Below, one piece after another: positions 53,806 through 61,663 of a stretch of DNA of 64,000 bases. Source of the stretch: an uncultured Saprospiraceae bacterium (GTDB taxonomy: Bacteria; Bacteroidota; Bacteroidia; Chitinophagales; Saprospiraceae); NCBI GenBank assembly GCA_937139495.1, contig CAKZQC010000042.1:1-64000 (forward strand), in the 5' to 3' direction. Both the position numbers and the translations under genes were made by a program. Under the pieces are notes generated by a model. That model had not been told where the DNA came from and ran no database searches. It was given only the letters and a program-made list of their open reading frames with translations. Each line of letters opens with the position of its first letter. Position 1 is the stretch's first letter.

Positions 53806-54341
53806 TAATCATAACTATATTCTTTCCAATGTACTTTTTTGCCTCTAGGAGTCAGCACAAAAGCTGTATTGACAAGATTAACTCCATCAAGGGACTCCAA
53901 TTGTGGGCGTTTGTGTGGCGTAATAATCACCAAACTAGGACTGTGTGCAAAAAGTTGTGTCACCAAAGGATATAGCTGCGACGGCTCGCACAAGTGCATA
54001 GCAAAACAACAAATAATGCTGCTGTATTCGCCTTTCATTTTTCCTTTTATTACGTCCTCAAAAGACCAATCAAAACAAGGCTGTTCGATCTGCTTTTGAT
54101 ACAGTTTAGCTGTAAATGGATCACTGGCAGCTATATTTTTTACGTCCAAAGATTGCAAGACTGCCGTAACTTCGCCACCACCAGCACAAAAATCCAAAAT
54201 AGCCTCGCTATTGATGGTTGTTATGTTTTGCTGCAGCAATTCTACTATTTGAGGCAGGTGCGGATTGCTATAATAATCCCCATACTCTTGGTAGTATTTA
54301 TCTACTCCAAATTGTTCGTATAGTTTTCGGAGGTGCTTCAT
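53802..54341 (-). CDS. Class I SAM-dependent methyltransferase-like protein
   Basis: A 179-residue protein with a Rossmann-like core. Motif I is AILDFCAGGGEVTAVLQ (SAM-binding Gly-rich loop), followed by IAASDPFTAKLYQKQ (acidic residue after strand 2) and YSSIICCFAMHLCEPSQLYPLVTQLF, with LVIITPHKRP as strand 5. The length is short for a full methyltransferase with a substrate domain. The substrate is unknown. The gene stands alone between hpt and ilvE. The stop codon lies in a repeat. Confidence 0.8.
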   Translation of the reverse strand: MKHLRKLYEQFGVDKYYQEYGDYYSNPHLPQIVELLQQNITTINSEAILDFCAGGGEVTAVLQSLDVKNIAASDPFTAKLYQKQIEQPCFDWSFEDVIKGKMKGEYSSIICCFAMHLCEPSQLYPLVTQLFAHSPSLVIITPHKRPQLESLDGVNLVNTAFVLTPRGKKVHWKEYSYDY

Positions 54342-54394
54342 TTTGATTTACACTAATTTCTTTTTAGAATAAGGATTTTTATAGCCATAAAAGT

Positions 54395-54444
54395 AAAAAA
54401 CAGTAAACCTACAATTGATTATTGCAAGTTTACTGTTTTTTTTT
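54395..54444 (-). terminator. Terminator of ilvE
   Basis: Stem CAGTAAAC/GTTTACTG with A- and T-runs of six or more and a long loop, 28 bases past the ilvE stop on the minus strand. Confidence 0.75.
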
Positions 54445-54471
54445 CGAATATACGTTTTGTATTAGAGGTTA

Positions 54472-55560
54472 TTAGTCCGCCAATTCAGCCAAACTAGAAA
54501 CCGCAGGAGTAACCCAGCCGTAAGATTCTTGTTGTTTACCTTCTTTAATGTCAGTCAACCAATCTTTTAGCATTGGTCCAATTTTTCGCTCCGATACAGG
54601 AGGCAATTGGTAAGACTCGCCTAAGTAGGTGATATCTTCTACGTGCGAAATAACAGCCGCAGTACCACTTCCAAACATTTCTTTGAGGGTACCGTTTTTG
54701 TGTGCAGCTATCAATTCTGCTATCTCGATAGGACGCGCTTCTACTTTTATTCCTTTTTCTTTGAGCAGAGTCAATATACTATTGCGAGTGACTCCGTCCA
54801 ATATAGTATCGGCAGTCGGAGGCGTTAGTACGGTATCGCCAATCACTGCAAAAATATTCATCGTTCCGCATTCTTGGATATACTTAAACTCTAGACCATC
54901 TAACCACAAGATTTGATCGTATCCTTTTTCTTTAGCTATTTGGGCAGGTTTGAGTGTAGCAGCGTAGTTCCCTGCTGCCTTGGCAAAACCAACTCCTCCA
55001 GGGAAAGCACGAACGTACTTCTCTGCTACCAAAATACGGACTGGCTTAGGATAATAAGCACCTACTGGACCAGAGAATACCATGAAGCGGTAGCGTTCCG
55101 ATACTTTGACTCCCAAACATTCGTCGGTAGCAAAAACAACAGGACGAATATATAGAGCAGAGCCTTCACTTTCAGGAATCCACTGCTTATCCAATGCTAC
55201 CAAAGAATTGACTGCTTCCAAAAACAGCTCTTTTGGTACAGTAGGCATGCCCAAACGCTCGCAAGAAGTATTGATACGTTCACTATGGCGACCTGCTCTA
55301 AACAATACTGGCTCTCCCGTAGTGCCACTAATATTCGCTTTCATTCCCTCAAACACAGATTGACCGTAATGAATAGCCATCATTGATGGAGCAAAAGTAA
55401 TATCACCGTAAGGAACAATTCTACAATCTTGCCAATCCCCATCATAGTAATCAGCGATAAACATATGGTCTGCAAAAGTGCGACCGAAAGGCAAAGAAGA
55501 GAAATCTAAACCTTCACGTCTAGAGTTTTCTGTTACCTGTACTTTTATGGAGTATTTCAT
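54472..55560 (-). CDS. ilvE: Branched-chain amino acid aminotransferase
   Basis: A 362-residue fold-type IV PLP enzyme that transaminates leucine, isoleucine and valine. It has GQSVFEGMKANISGTTGEPVLFRAGRHSERIN, the Bacteroidota-type SALYIRPVVFATDECLGVK, the PLP-lysine stretch VGFAKAAGNYAATLKPAQIAKEKGYDQILWLDG, the EECGTMN-like QECGTMNIF, and the GVTRNSILTL and MFGSGTAAVISHV motifs. The ATG at 55560 begins the conserved sequence. It is a single-gene unit with its own terminator. Confidence 0.95.
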   Translation of the reverse strand: MKYSIKVQVTENSRREGLDFSSLPFGRTFADHMFIADYYDGDWQDCRIVPYGDITFAPSMMAIHYGQSVFEGMKANISGTTGEPVLFRAGRHSERINTSCERLGMPTVPKELFLEAVNSLVALDKQWIPESEGSALYIRPVVFATDECLGVKVSERYRFMVFSGPVGAYYPKPVRILVAEKYVRAFPGGVGFAKAAGNYAATLKPAQIAKEKGYDQILWLDGLEFKYIQECGTMNIFAVIGDTVLTPPTADTILDGVTRNSILTLLKEKGIKVEARPIEIAELIAAHKNGTLKEMFGSGTAAVISHVEDITYLGESYQLPPVSERKIGPMLKDWLTDIKEGKQQESYGWVTPAVSSLAELAD

Positions 55561-55884
55561 GTAAAATAAAATTTAATATTAGTGTAAATGTGCTAAAAAC
55601 TGAGCAGCAACTATGCTTACAAATATAGTTTTTAGGTATCTTTAATGTGTATGTAAATGTAAGAAAAATTTTGCTAACCTAAAAACTTACCAAATAAAAG
55701 TCTATATTTATTGAATTATTAAGGGAGTGATAAAATTAAATTTTGAATTTGGTTTTAATTCAAGAAAACATGATTTTATTTTGACTGTTCTTTTTTATTC
55801 AGAATTTTATTCTGAAACTCAAATTTTATTTGTTCTTTAAATGGATTGAATGTACCTTTATTGCTACTAAAAAAATAGACAATT
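55561..55884. other. A+T-rich divergent region between ilvE and the 55885 gene
   Basis: About 320 bases, very A+T-rich. It holds a plus-strand promoter candidate at 55829-55860. No gene or strong repeat is seen. Confidence 0.45.
55829..55860 (+). promoter_or_regulatory. Promoter candidate for the 55885-59288 genes
   Basis: TTTG at 55829-55832 and TACCTTTA at 55853-55860 with a 20-base spacer, close to the TTTG/TAnnTTTG consensus. The ATG is 25 bases further. Confidence 0.55.
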
Positions 55885-56331
55885 ATGACGCTACCCACGC
55901 ACAATTTTTTTGATTATACCATCTATAAGGTCTCAGAAAGTAGTCAAGCGGAAATATTGCCCGATTCTAGCCTCCGCAATTTAGTGTTAGCAAACTCAGC
56001 TACAACAGCAGATTTAGAGCTACTGCAAAAAATAATGCAGGCAGTTGGCAAAAACCTAGCGGAAGAAGTGTTGCTATTGAATATAGATACCACAGCAGAC
56101 CATCCATTGTTCCATCAGTTGATAACAAAATACGAGGGCGACCGAACGTTGTTAATCTTTGGTTTTTTGCCCAAAAACTTAGGGCTGCATCTGCAAGTTA
56201 AACCTTATCAAGCCATTAAGTGGCAAGGTTGGACGATTTTGTTTGCTCATAGCTTAACGCAAATCGCAGAAAATACGGACTATAAAAAATTACTCTGGGT
56301 GCAACTACAACAGCTTTTTACTCAAAAATAA
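55885..56331 (+). CDS. Hypothetical protein, possibly DNA polymerase III psi-like
   Basis: A 148-residue cytosolic protein. ADLELLQKIMQAVGKNLAEEVLLLNIDT and DRTLLIFGFLPKNLGLHLQVKPYQAIKWQGWTILFAHSLTQIAE suggest a small alpha/beta fold; the spacing and the -IFGF-x-x-NLGL- motif resemble the uracil-DNA-glycosylase-like HolD fold, but I cannot confirm it. It lies 30 bases before the oligopeptidase gene and is probably its operon leader. Confidence 0.55.
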   Translation: MTLPTHNFFDYTIYKVSESSQAEILPDSSLRNLVLANSATTADLELLQKIMQAVGKNLAEEVLLLNIDTTADHPLFHQLITKYEGDRTLLIFGFLPKNLGLHLQVKPYQAIKWQGWTILFAHSLTQIAENTDYKKLLWVQLQQLFTQK

Positions 56332-56361
56332 CCATTCCTCTTCGATAATTAAAACTTCCTT

Positions 56362-58569
56362 ATGAAAACGACTAACATCTATTCCTTAATTTTGTTATCC
56401 TTTTTTATTCTATCACTAAACGCCTGCAATAATATGCAAGAAGATACCGACGAAACACCATTGAATACCGAAAATACGACACCTCCAGAGACTCCTTCTT
56501 TTCCGATAGCGGACAAAAAAGACAGTGCTATTGTCACCCACGGGCATACTCGTGTTGATCCTTATTTCTGGATGCGTCTTTCCGACGAACAAAAAACCAA
56601 TGAAGTACCTGACCAGCAGACTCGAAAGGTCGTACAGTACTTGGTAGATGAAAATAAATATACAGATGAGGTACTCGCCCCCACCAAGCCGCTACAAACG
56701 AAATTGTTTGATGAAATGGTCGGGCGTATCAAAAAAACAGATGAATCGGTGCCATACTTCAAAAATGGCTATTGGTATTATACTCGCTATGAAGAAGGCA
56801 AAGAGTATCCTATATATTGCCGAAAGGAAAAAAGCCTAGAAGCGAAAGAGCAAATTATGCTCAATGTCAATGAAATGGCAGAAGGACACGAATACTACGC
56901 TATTGGTGGTATGTCTGTTAGTCCTGACAACAAATTATTGGCTTTCGGAGAAGATACTGTTAGTAGAAGAGTTTATACTATCAAGTTCAAAAACTTGGAG
57001 ACAGGTAAAATTCTTAGTGATGAATTATCGAATGCACAAGGAAGTGGTGCTTGGGCGAATGACAACAAAACCTTCTTTTATGCGACCAAAAACAAAGTAT
57101 CGTTATTGGCAGAAAAAGTATGGCGACATGAATTGGGCAGCAATATCGAACAAGATAAATTGGTGTTCTACGAACGTGATCCTTCTTTTTATATTGGAGT
57201 AGGGCGTAGCAAGTCGGGCAAGTTTGTCATGATATATAATAGTAGTACCATCTCTAGCGATTTCCAAATATTAGATGCCAATAACCCAACAGGCGAATTT
57301 CGTCAGTTTGCAGAGCGGGAAGATAACCACGAATATGATATTGCTCACTTTGAAGATAAGTTTTATGTCGTGACCAATAGAAATGCTGTCAATTTTAAAT
57401 TGATGGAAGTCGCAGACGACAATACGGACGAAAAAAACTGGAAAGAAGTCATTCCGCACCGTGCCGATGTATTGCTGGAAAGTATAGAAGTATTCAAGAA
57501 TCATTTGGTAATCAGCGAACGCCAAAATGCCAATACACAATTGCAAATTATCAATCAATCGACCAAACAGAAGCATTATTTGGAGTTTGAAGAAACGGCT
57601 TATGTTGCTAGCTTGGGCAATAATCCAGAATTTGATACCGACATATTGCGTTTTGGATATTCGTCCTTGACGACTCCTTCTACTGTGTATGATTATGGTA
57701 TGAATACCAAGAAAAAAGAGCTAAAAAAGCAAGCGGAAGTTGTAGGCGGACATAATCCAGAAGATTACGAAACCAAACGATTATTTGCTACCGCTCGTGA
57801 TGGCATCAAAATTCCTATTTCTATTGTCTATAAGAAAGGCTACAAAATGGACGGCAAACAACCGCTATTGTTGTATGCCTATGGCTCTTATGGCAATTCG
57901 ATAGATCCTTGGTTTAGTTCTACTCGTTTGAGTCTGCTTGATAGAGGTTTTGCTTGGGCAATTGCTCACATTAGAGGTGGTCAAGAAATGGGTCGAAACT
58001 GGTACGAAGATGGCAAGATGAACAAAAAAATGAACACCTTTAATGATTATATTGATTGTGCTCAATACCTAACCGCCGAAAAATATACTTCTCCTGAGCA
58101 TTTGTATGCCATGGGCGGTAGTGCTGGCGGCTTACTAATGGGAGCTGTTGCGAATCTAGCACCCAAGCAATTCAATGGTATGATTGCAGCCGTACCTTTT
58201 GTAGATGTGGTATCTACGATGTTGGACGAAACCATTCCATTGACAACCAATGAGTTTGACGAATGGGGAAATCCTAAGAATAAAGATTCGTACTTTTATA
58301 TGCTTTCTTATTCGCCTTATGATCAAGTCAAAAAGCAAGGTTATCCAAATATGCTTATCACAACAGGTTATTTTGATTCGCAAGTACAATACTGGGAACC
58401 TGCGAAATGGGTGGCGAAGTTGAGAGATATGAAAACCGATGAAAACCTCCTCCTCCTCCATACCAATATGGAAGCAGGACATGGCGGTGCCTCAGGACGA
58501 TTTAAACGTTATCACGAGACTGCATTGGAATATGCGTTTTTATTAAGCCTAGAAAATATTACAGAATAA
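56362..58569 (+). CDS. Oligopeptidase B-like prolyl oligopeptidase (S9) lipoprotein
   Basis: A 735-residue serine peptidase. The signal peptide ends in a lipobox (LSLNACNN). After an acidic linker, a seven-bladed propeller (about 55-455) is followed by the alpha/beta hydrolase domain (about 470-730). The catalytic triad is S587 (MGGSAGGLLMG), D672 (YFDSQVQYWEP) and H707 (EAGHGGASG). AIAHIRGGQEMGRNWYEDGK is a family signature. The GGSAGG form and the C-terminal layout fit oligopeptidase B, which cuts after basic residues; the acidic subsite residues cannot be verified by eye. It is probably anchored to the inner or outer membrane. The next gene starts right after its stop. Confidence 0.9.
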   Translation: MKTTNIYSLILLSFFILSLNACNNMQEDTDETPLNTENTTPPETPSFPIADKKDSAIVTHGHTRVDPYFWMRLSDEQKTNEVPDQQTRKVVQYLVDENKYTDEVLAPTKPLQTKLFDEMVGRIKKTDESVPYFKNGYWYYTRYEEGKEYPIYCRKEKSLEAKEQIMLNVNEMAEGHEYYAIGGMSVSPDNKLLAFGEDTVSRRVYTIKFKNLETGKILSDELSNAQGSGAWANDNKTFFYATKNKVSLLAEKVWRHELGSNIEQDKLVFYERDPSFYIGVGRSKSGKFVMIYNSSTISSDFQILDANNPTGEFRQFAEREDNHEYDIAHFEDKFYVVTNRNAVNFKLMEVADDNTDEKNWKEVIPHRADVLLESIEVFKNHLVISERQNANTQLQIINQSTKQKHYLEFEETAYVASLGNNPEFDTDILRFGYSSLTTPSTVYDYGMNTKKKELKKQAEVVGGHNPEDYETKRLFATARDGIKIPISIVYKKGYKMDGKQPLLLYAYGSYGNSIDPWFSSTRLSLLDRGFAWAIAHIRGGQEMGRNWYEDGKMNKKMNTFNDYIDCAQYLTAEKYTSPEHLYAMGGSAGGLLMGAVANLAPKQFNGMIAAVPFVDVVSTMLDETIPLTTNEFDEWGNPKNKDSYFYMLSYSPYDQVKKQGYPNMLITTGYFDSQVQYWEPAKWVAKLRDMKTDENLLLLHTNMEAGHGGASGRFKRYHETALEYAFLLSLENITE

Positions 58570-59025
58570 ATGAAAATTATCAATTATACCTTCTTCCTGC
58601 TAGTACTGGGCTTCTCGCTCAGTGCTTGTAGAGAAGAACCCGTGGATCCGCCAAGAGTAGAACTAACAGGCGTTTATAAAGGCGATTATACGGTCGAACG
58701 AACGGATTCGACGAACACTTTGACGACCACGACTCAAGTAGCTTACGCCAAAATTGCCAACAACAGTTTTGACTTTTATGAAGTTGGACTTTTTGCAGAT
58801 ACGCTGTTTTTGGATACTATAATACAATATAGTTTTGGGCTGTATGACAACCCAATAGAAAGCTGTGAATATGAAGAACGCATTTTGCCCAATTCTGCCA
58901 AGCAGCCTTTTATTGTAGATGTAAAAAGAACCGCTTGTGAAACAGTAGAGCTAATAGAGACAGAAAAGAAAACGGCTGAAACTGAAGTACGTACTTTTGT
59001 AGGCAATCTAATTACTAAATTTTAG
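58570..59025 (+). CDS. Small lipoprotein, unknown function
   Basis: A 151-residue lipoprotein. The signal peptide ends LSLSACRE-like (FSLSAC), giving an acylated Cys. The mature protein is beta-rich (GVYKGDYTVERTDSTNTLTTTTQVAYAKIANNSFDFYEVGLF). Two further Cys residues (in ESCEYEE and RTACETVE) could form a disulphide. No family was recognised. It starts directly after the stop of the peptidase gene with no gap, so it is co-translated and may interact with it. Confidence 0.75.
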   Translation: MKIINYTFFLLVLGFSLSACREEPVDPPRVELTGVYKGDYTVERTDSTNTLTTTTQVAYAKIANNSFDFYEVGLFADTLFLDTIIQYSFGLYDNPIESCEYEERILPNSAKQPFIVDVKRTACETVELIETEKKTAETEVRTFVGNLITKF

Positions 59026-59045
59026 CTTTCACAAAAAAAAAGATT

Positions 59046-59288
59046 ATGGACAAAGGTTGTTTATACAGAATATATAGTGCTTCTGCTTTTATTACGCACA
59101 TCTGGACGGTCATTATTGCTTTCACCAAAGGTGGTCTTATAGCAGGTATTATCTCGCTCTTTGTGCCATTTTTGGCAGAATTGTATTGGGTGTACCAAAT
59201 GATGGGAATCAAAGATGTCTATGTGACGATTGCGATTATACATCTCGTATTAGCCATTCCATTTGTTTGGCTTATTGGCAAAAAGTAA
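59046..59288 (+). CDS. Small membrane protein, unknown function
   Basis: An 80-residue protein with two or three hydrophobic segments (about 13-27, 29-50 and 58-77): a helical hairpin with a short loop (MMGIKDVYV) and C-terminal LIGKK. The start is an ATG 20 bases after the preceding gene. A terminator follows 28 bases after the stop, so this is the last gene of the peptidase operon. I do not recognise a family. Confidence 0.65.
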   Translation: MDKGCLYRIYSASAFITHIWTVIIAFTKGGLIAGIISLFVPFLAELYWVYQMMGIKDVYVTIAIIHLVLAIPFVWLIGKK

Positions 59289-59316
59289 CTTTTTGTAATG
59301 AGTAAGATATTTTTGT

Positions 59317-59358
59317 AGGCGGTTATAAGGTGCATGGTGTACTTTATAACCGCTTTTA
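59317..59358 (+). terminator. Terminator after the small membrane protein gene
   Basis: Stem of about 15 bp (AGGCGGTTATAAGGT with complement, one mismatch) followed by TTTT. Confidence 0.78.
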
Positions 59359-59466
59359 ATTAGAGAGGTTGTTTTAAAAAAAACAGCTAGTAGGCAGCGA
59401 ATTTTAACTATTTACTGTTTTTTATATATTATGTTACTTTTCAATCACTCTAATCGCAAAAAAACT

Positions 59467-60459
59467 ATGAAGAATCTACTTTTGATTGCCCTTTCCATTT
59501 TTAGCTATCAATCGGCTGTAATGGCACAAATTTATGACATTAGCGAATATGCTCCATTCTCTACTCCCAACAGCAGCAATCCAGCCAATACAGGTTTGTT
59601 TATAGGAGAAGGACAAAATCGATTTCTGAGGATTCAATCCAATAGCCAATTGCTAGCCAATCAGGAATCTGGAGCATTTATGACAGCACTTAATGTCGAT
59701 TATCAGCTGCCTGTATTCGCTAAAGATGATATTGGTTTAGGTGTAGATTATAAGCACATTAACTCCTACAGCCAATCATACCCTTCTACATACAGCAATC
59801 AGTACAATATAAGAGGTAGTTATCAGAAAACATTAGGAGAGCAAGGGAGAGAGAAAACCACCAATATTCTATCTGCAGGTGTCAATGCAGGAGTTGGGCA
59901 AATCATCAGTGAACAGAACAATTTTTGGTATTATACACAAGAACACGGAATTTCGTGGTCGCACATCAAACCAAGAAATAAGCAGGTTTATCAGTTGGGA
60001 CTCAGTCACGAAATGCAAATTGTCTTAAATAATTTGCCGAGTCCCTTGAATACACAACACTGGATTGGTGTGCAAGCGTATGGAGAGTGGCAACTAGCCA
60101 AAAAGTTCAGATTGAGTGCAGCTGCCAATTATCAATTTCGTTTGCAGGGCTTAATTAGTGTGAATTCTAGCAATAAACTTGGCACAACCGCTGCACTAGC
60201 TTACCAACTAAGAGGCAAACGCCAATTGATAGCAGGTGGAGGACTCGAATATGTCGGCTACGAATTAAGTAATAATGATTTGACTTATACAGTATTGCTA
60301 GGTTACGAGGTTTATTCGTTTAGAATAATGGCTTATTTTTCGGCACTTGATCATATAGGTAGGTTTAGCAATAATACGACTACTCCATATCAATTTGGGC
60401 TGAACTTGGCATATCATTTTAGTCCCCCAGCTAAAGTTAGTGGTACTCTGATATTCTAA
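59467..60459 (+). CDS. PorP/SprF-type type IX secretion membrane protein
   Basis: A 330-residue outer-membrane protein. The signal peptide (MKNLLLIALSIFSYQSAVMAQ) leads into the family opening IYDISEYAPFSTPNSSNPANTGLFIGEGQNRFLRIQSNSQL, in which the L/S-NPAxTG motif is typical of PorP/SprF. The rest is amphipathic beta strands of a roughly 14-strand barrel, ending in FGLNLAYHFSPPAKVSGTLIF. SprF-like proteins are usually paired with a giant SprB-type surface protein that they help export or hold. None is next to it here; the giant adhesins with SprB-type repeats are 13 kb away. The start at 59467 is set by the signal peptide. Confidence 0.82.
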   Translation: MKNLLLIALSIFSYQSAVMAQIYDISEYAPFSTPNSSNPANTGLFIGEGQNRFLRIQSNSQLLANQESGAFMTALNVDYQLPVFAKDDIGLGVDYKHINSYSQSYPSTYSNQYNIRGSYQKTLGEQGREKTTNILSAGVNAGVGQIISEQNNFWYYTQEHGISWSHIKPRNKQVYQLGLSHEMQIVLNNLPSPLNTQHWIGVQAYGEWQLAKKFRLSAAANYQFRLQGLISVNSSNKLGTTAALAYQLRGKRQLIAGGGLEYVGYELSNNDLTYTVLLGYEVYSFRIMAYFSALDHIGRFSNNTTTPYQFGLNLAYHFSPPAKVSGTLIF

Positions 60460-60480
60460 CCCACTGCCTTATTTTTATAC

Positions 60481-60523
60481 AGAAGAGCAGCTAAGAAATA
60501 TAATATTTCTTAGCTGCTCTTCT
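60481..60523. terminator. 43-base palindrome between convergent genes
   Basis: Perfect 21-bp arms around a single A (AGAAGAGCAGCTAAGAAATAT and its complement). The T-run is interrupted (CTCTTCTGCC), but the location between two gene ends supports a bidirectional terminator. Confidence 0.65.
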
Positions 60524-60536
60524 GCCTTAGCGTATA

Positions 60537-60546
60537 GCGTGTCTAA
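60537..60546. repeat. Inverse copy of the 12-base repeat unit
   Basis: GCGTGTCTAA, as at 53796, five bases past the end of the LysM gene. Confidence 0.4.
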
Positions 60547-60550
60547 AAAA

Positions 60551-61504
60551 CTACTCACAATACAACACCTTAACGTAAAAACGACTATCTAAGCCACCCA
60601 AAGCATTAGCAACCGTAGGGGTTAGCATAATAATGGCATTCTGCGTAAATGAATTATCAGGTTTGGGGGCTACTACTTTAGCGTAGAGAAAACGATTGGT
60701 CATTGAGTTCTCTACACGTACCACACTCCCCGTAGGAGCTAACGAAGACATCACATACAGTTTGTTGGTAGCAGATAGTTTCATGCTCTTGTCCCAACAA
60801 GCAATACCAGCCATAGATTGTTCTTTCATACCCGTTGCCAATTTTGCTTCATAACGATATTGATGAATGCGATTGTCCGCTTCTAGTACCGCAGGCAATC
60901 CCGTGTATTTGGTGAGTGTGTCGGGCAACCCTCGTTTGTCTAGCCAGCCAATATGTAGAATCTGCCCAGTAGATAAGCCATCAGAGACAAGTCCATTGCG
61001 AGCCTTCACTAAACTTACGGGTATTTTGAAATGAATTTTGGATACTCGAAACAGCGTTTCAGAAGCTTTTACTTTGTAGAAAATAGGCACATAAGCACTA
61101 TCGACAAAATCATTATTCTGAAAAAATTTAATCGCCTGATCGACCACAGGAATACGCACTTGCTGTCCGATTTTCATGCCCTTGACCTCTAGGTTGGGAT
61201 TGCTATAATAAATATCCGAAAAATCAATGCCGTAAAACTTCTTTAAGGAATACACTGTCTGACCTTTTTGGACGGTATGTACAATATATTTTTGACCATT
61301 TTCTACCAACACAAACAGCGAATCACTAGAGACATAGATTGGATTAGATTTTTTGGTGGTCGTTGTTGTAGTCGTGGTGGTCGTTTGTTTTTTTTGTCCA
61401 CTTATTTGGTCGATCCGAAATTCCGAAAAACCATTGTTGTCAAACTGTGCCATGGCATATTGACAAAAGCAAAAAATAAAACTTGTAATAAAAAAATATT
61501 TCAT
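60551..61504 (-). CDS. Secreted protein with LysM domains and an RlpA/double-psi-barrel-like C-terminus
   Basis: A 317-residue exported protein (signal peptide MKYFFITSFIFCFCQYAMAQ). A ten-residue threonine run (KQ-T10-KK) is near residue 40. Two LysM domains follow: YIVHTVQKGQTVYSLKKFYGIDFSDIYYSNPNL and a second starting IFYKVKASETLFRVSKIHFKIPVSLVKARNGL. The C-terminus (GIACWDKSMKLSATNKLYVMSSLAPTGSVVRVEN ... TPTVANALGG) follows the RlpA/double-psi beta-barrel pattern. It probably binds peptidoglycan. ATG 61504 is chosen by the signal peptide. rpoN lies upstream on the same strand behind its own terminator, so they are probably separate units. Confidence 0.83.
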   Translation of the reverse strand: MKYFFITSFIFCFCQYAMAQFDNNGFSEFRIDQISGQKKQTTTTTTTTTTKKSNPIYVSSDSLFVLVENGQKYIVHTVQKGQTVYSLKKFYGIDFSDIYYSNPNLEVKGMKIGQQVRIPVVDQAIKFFQNNDFVDSAYVPIFYKVKASETLFRVSKIHFKIPVSLVKARNGLVSDGLSTGQILHIGWLDKRGLPDTLTKYTGLPAVLEADNRIHQYRYEAKLATGMKEQSMAGIACWDKSMKLSATNKLYVMSSLAPTGSVVRVENSMTNRFLYAKVVAPKPDNSFTQNAIIMLTPTVANALGGLDSRFYVKVLYCE

Positions 61505-61549
61505 AATAGATGATAAATATGGTAGGGATTTGTTCGATAAATCGGCTAA

Positions 61550-61580
61550 AAAAGAAAGCCTCTTTTGGAGGCTTTCTTTT
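61550..61580 (-). terminator. Terminator of rpoN
   Basis: Perfect 13-bp arms (AAAAGAAAGCCTC with complement) around a 5-base loop, then T-rich sequence on the minus strand. Confidence 0.8.
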
Positions 61581-61663
61581 AATTCTTCTAAGTAGGTGGA
61601 CAAAAGTTGGCGATATACTGAAAAATAGACTTTTTTTAGCGTTGAAAACTTATGTTCATCTAC

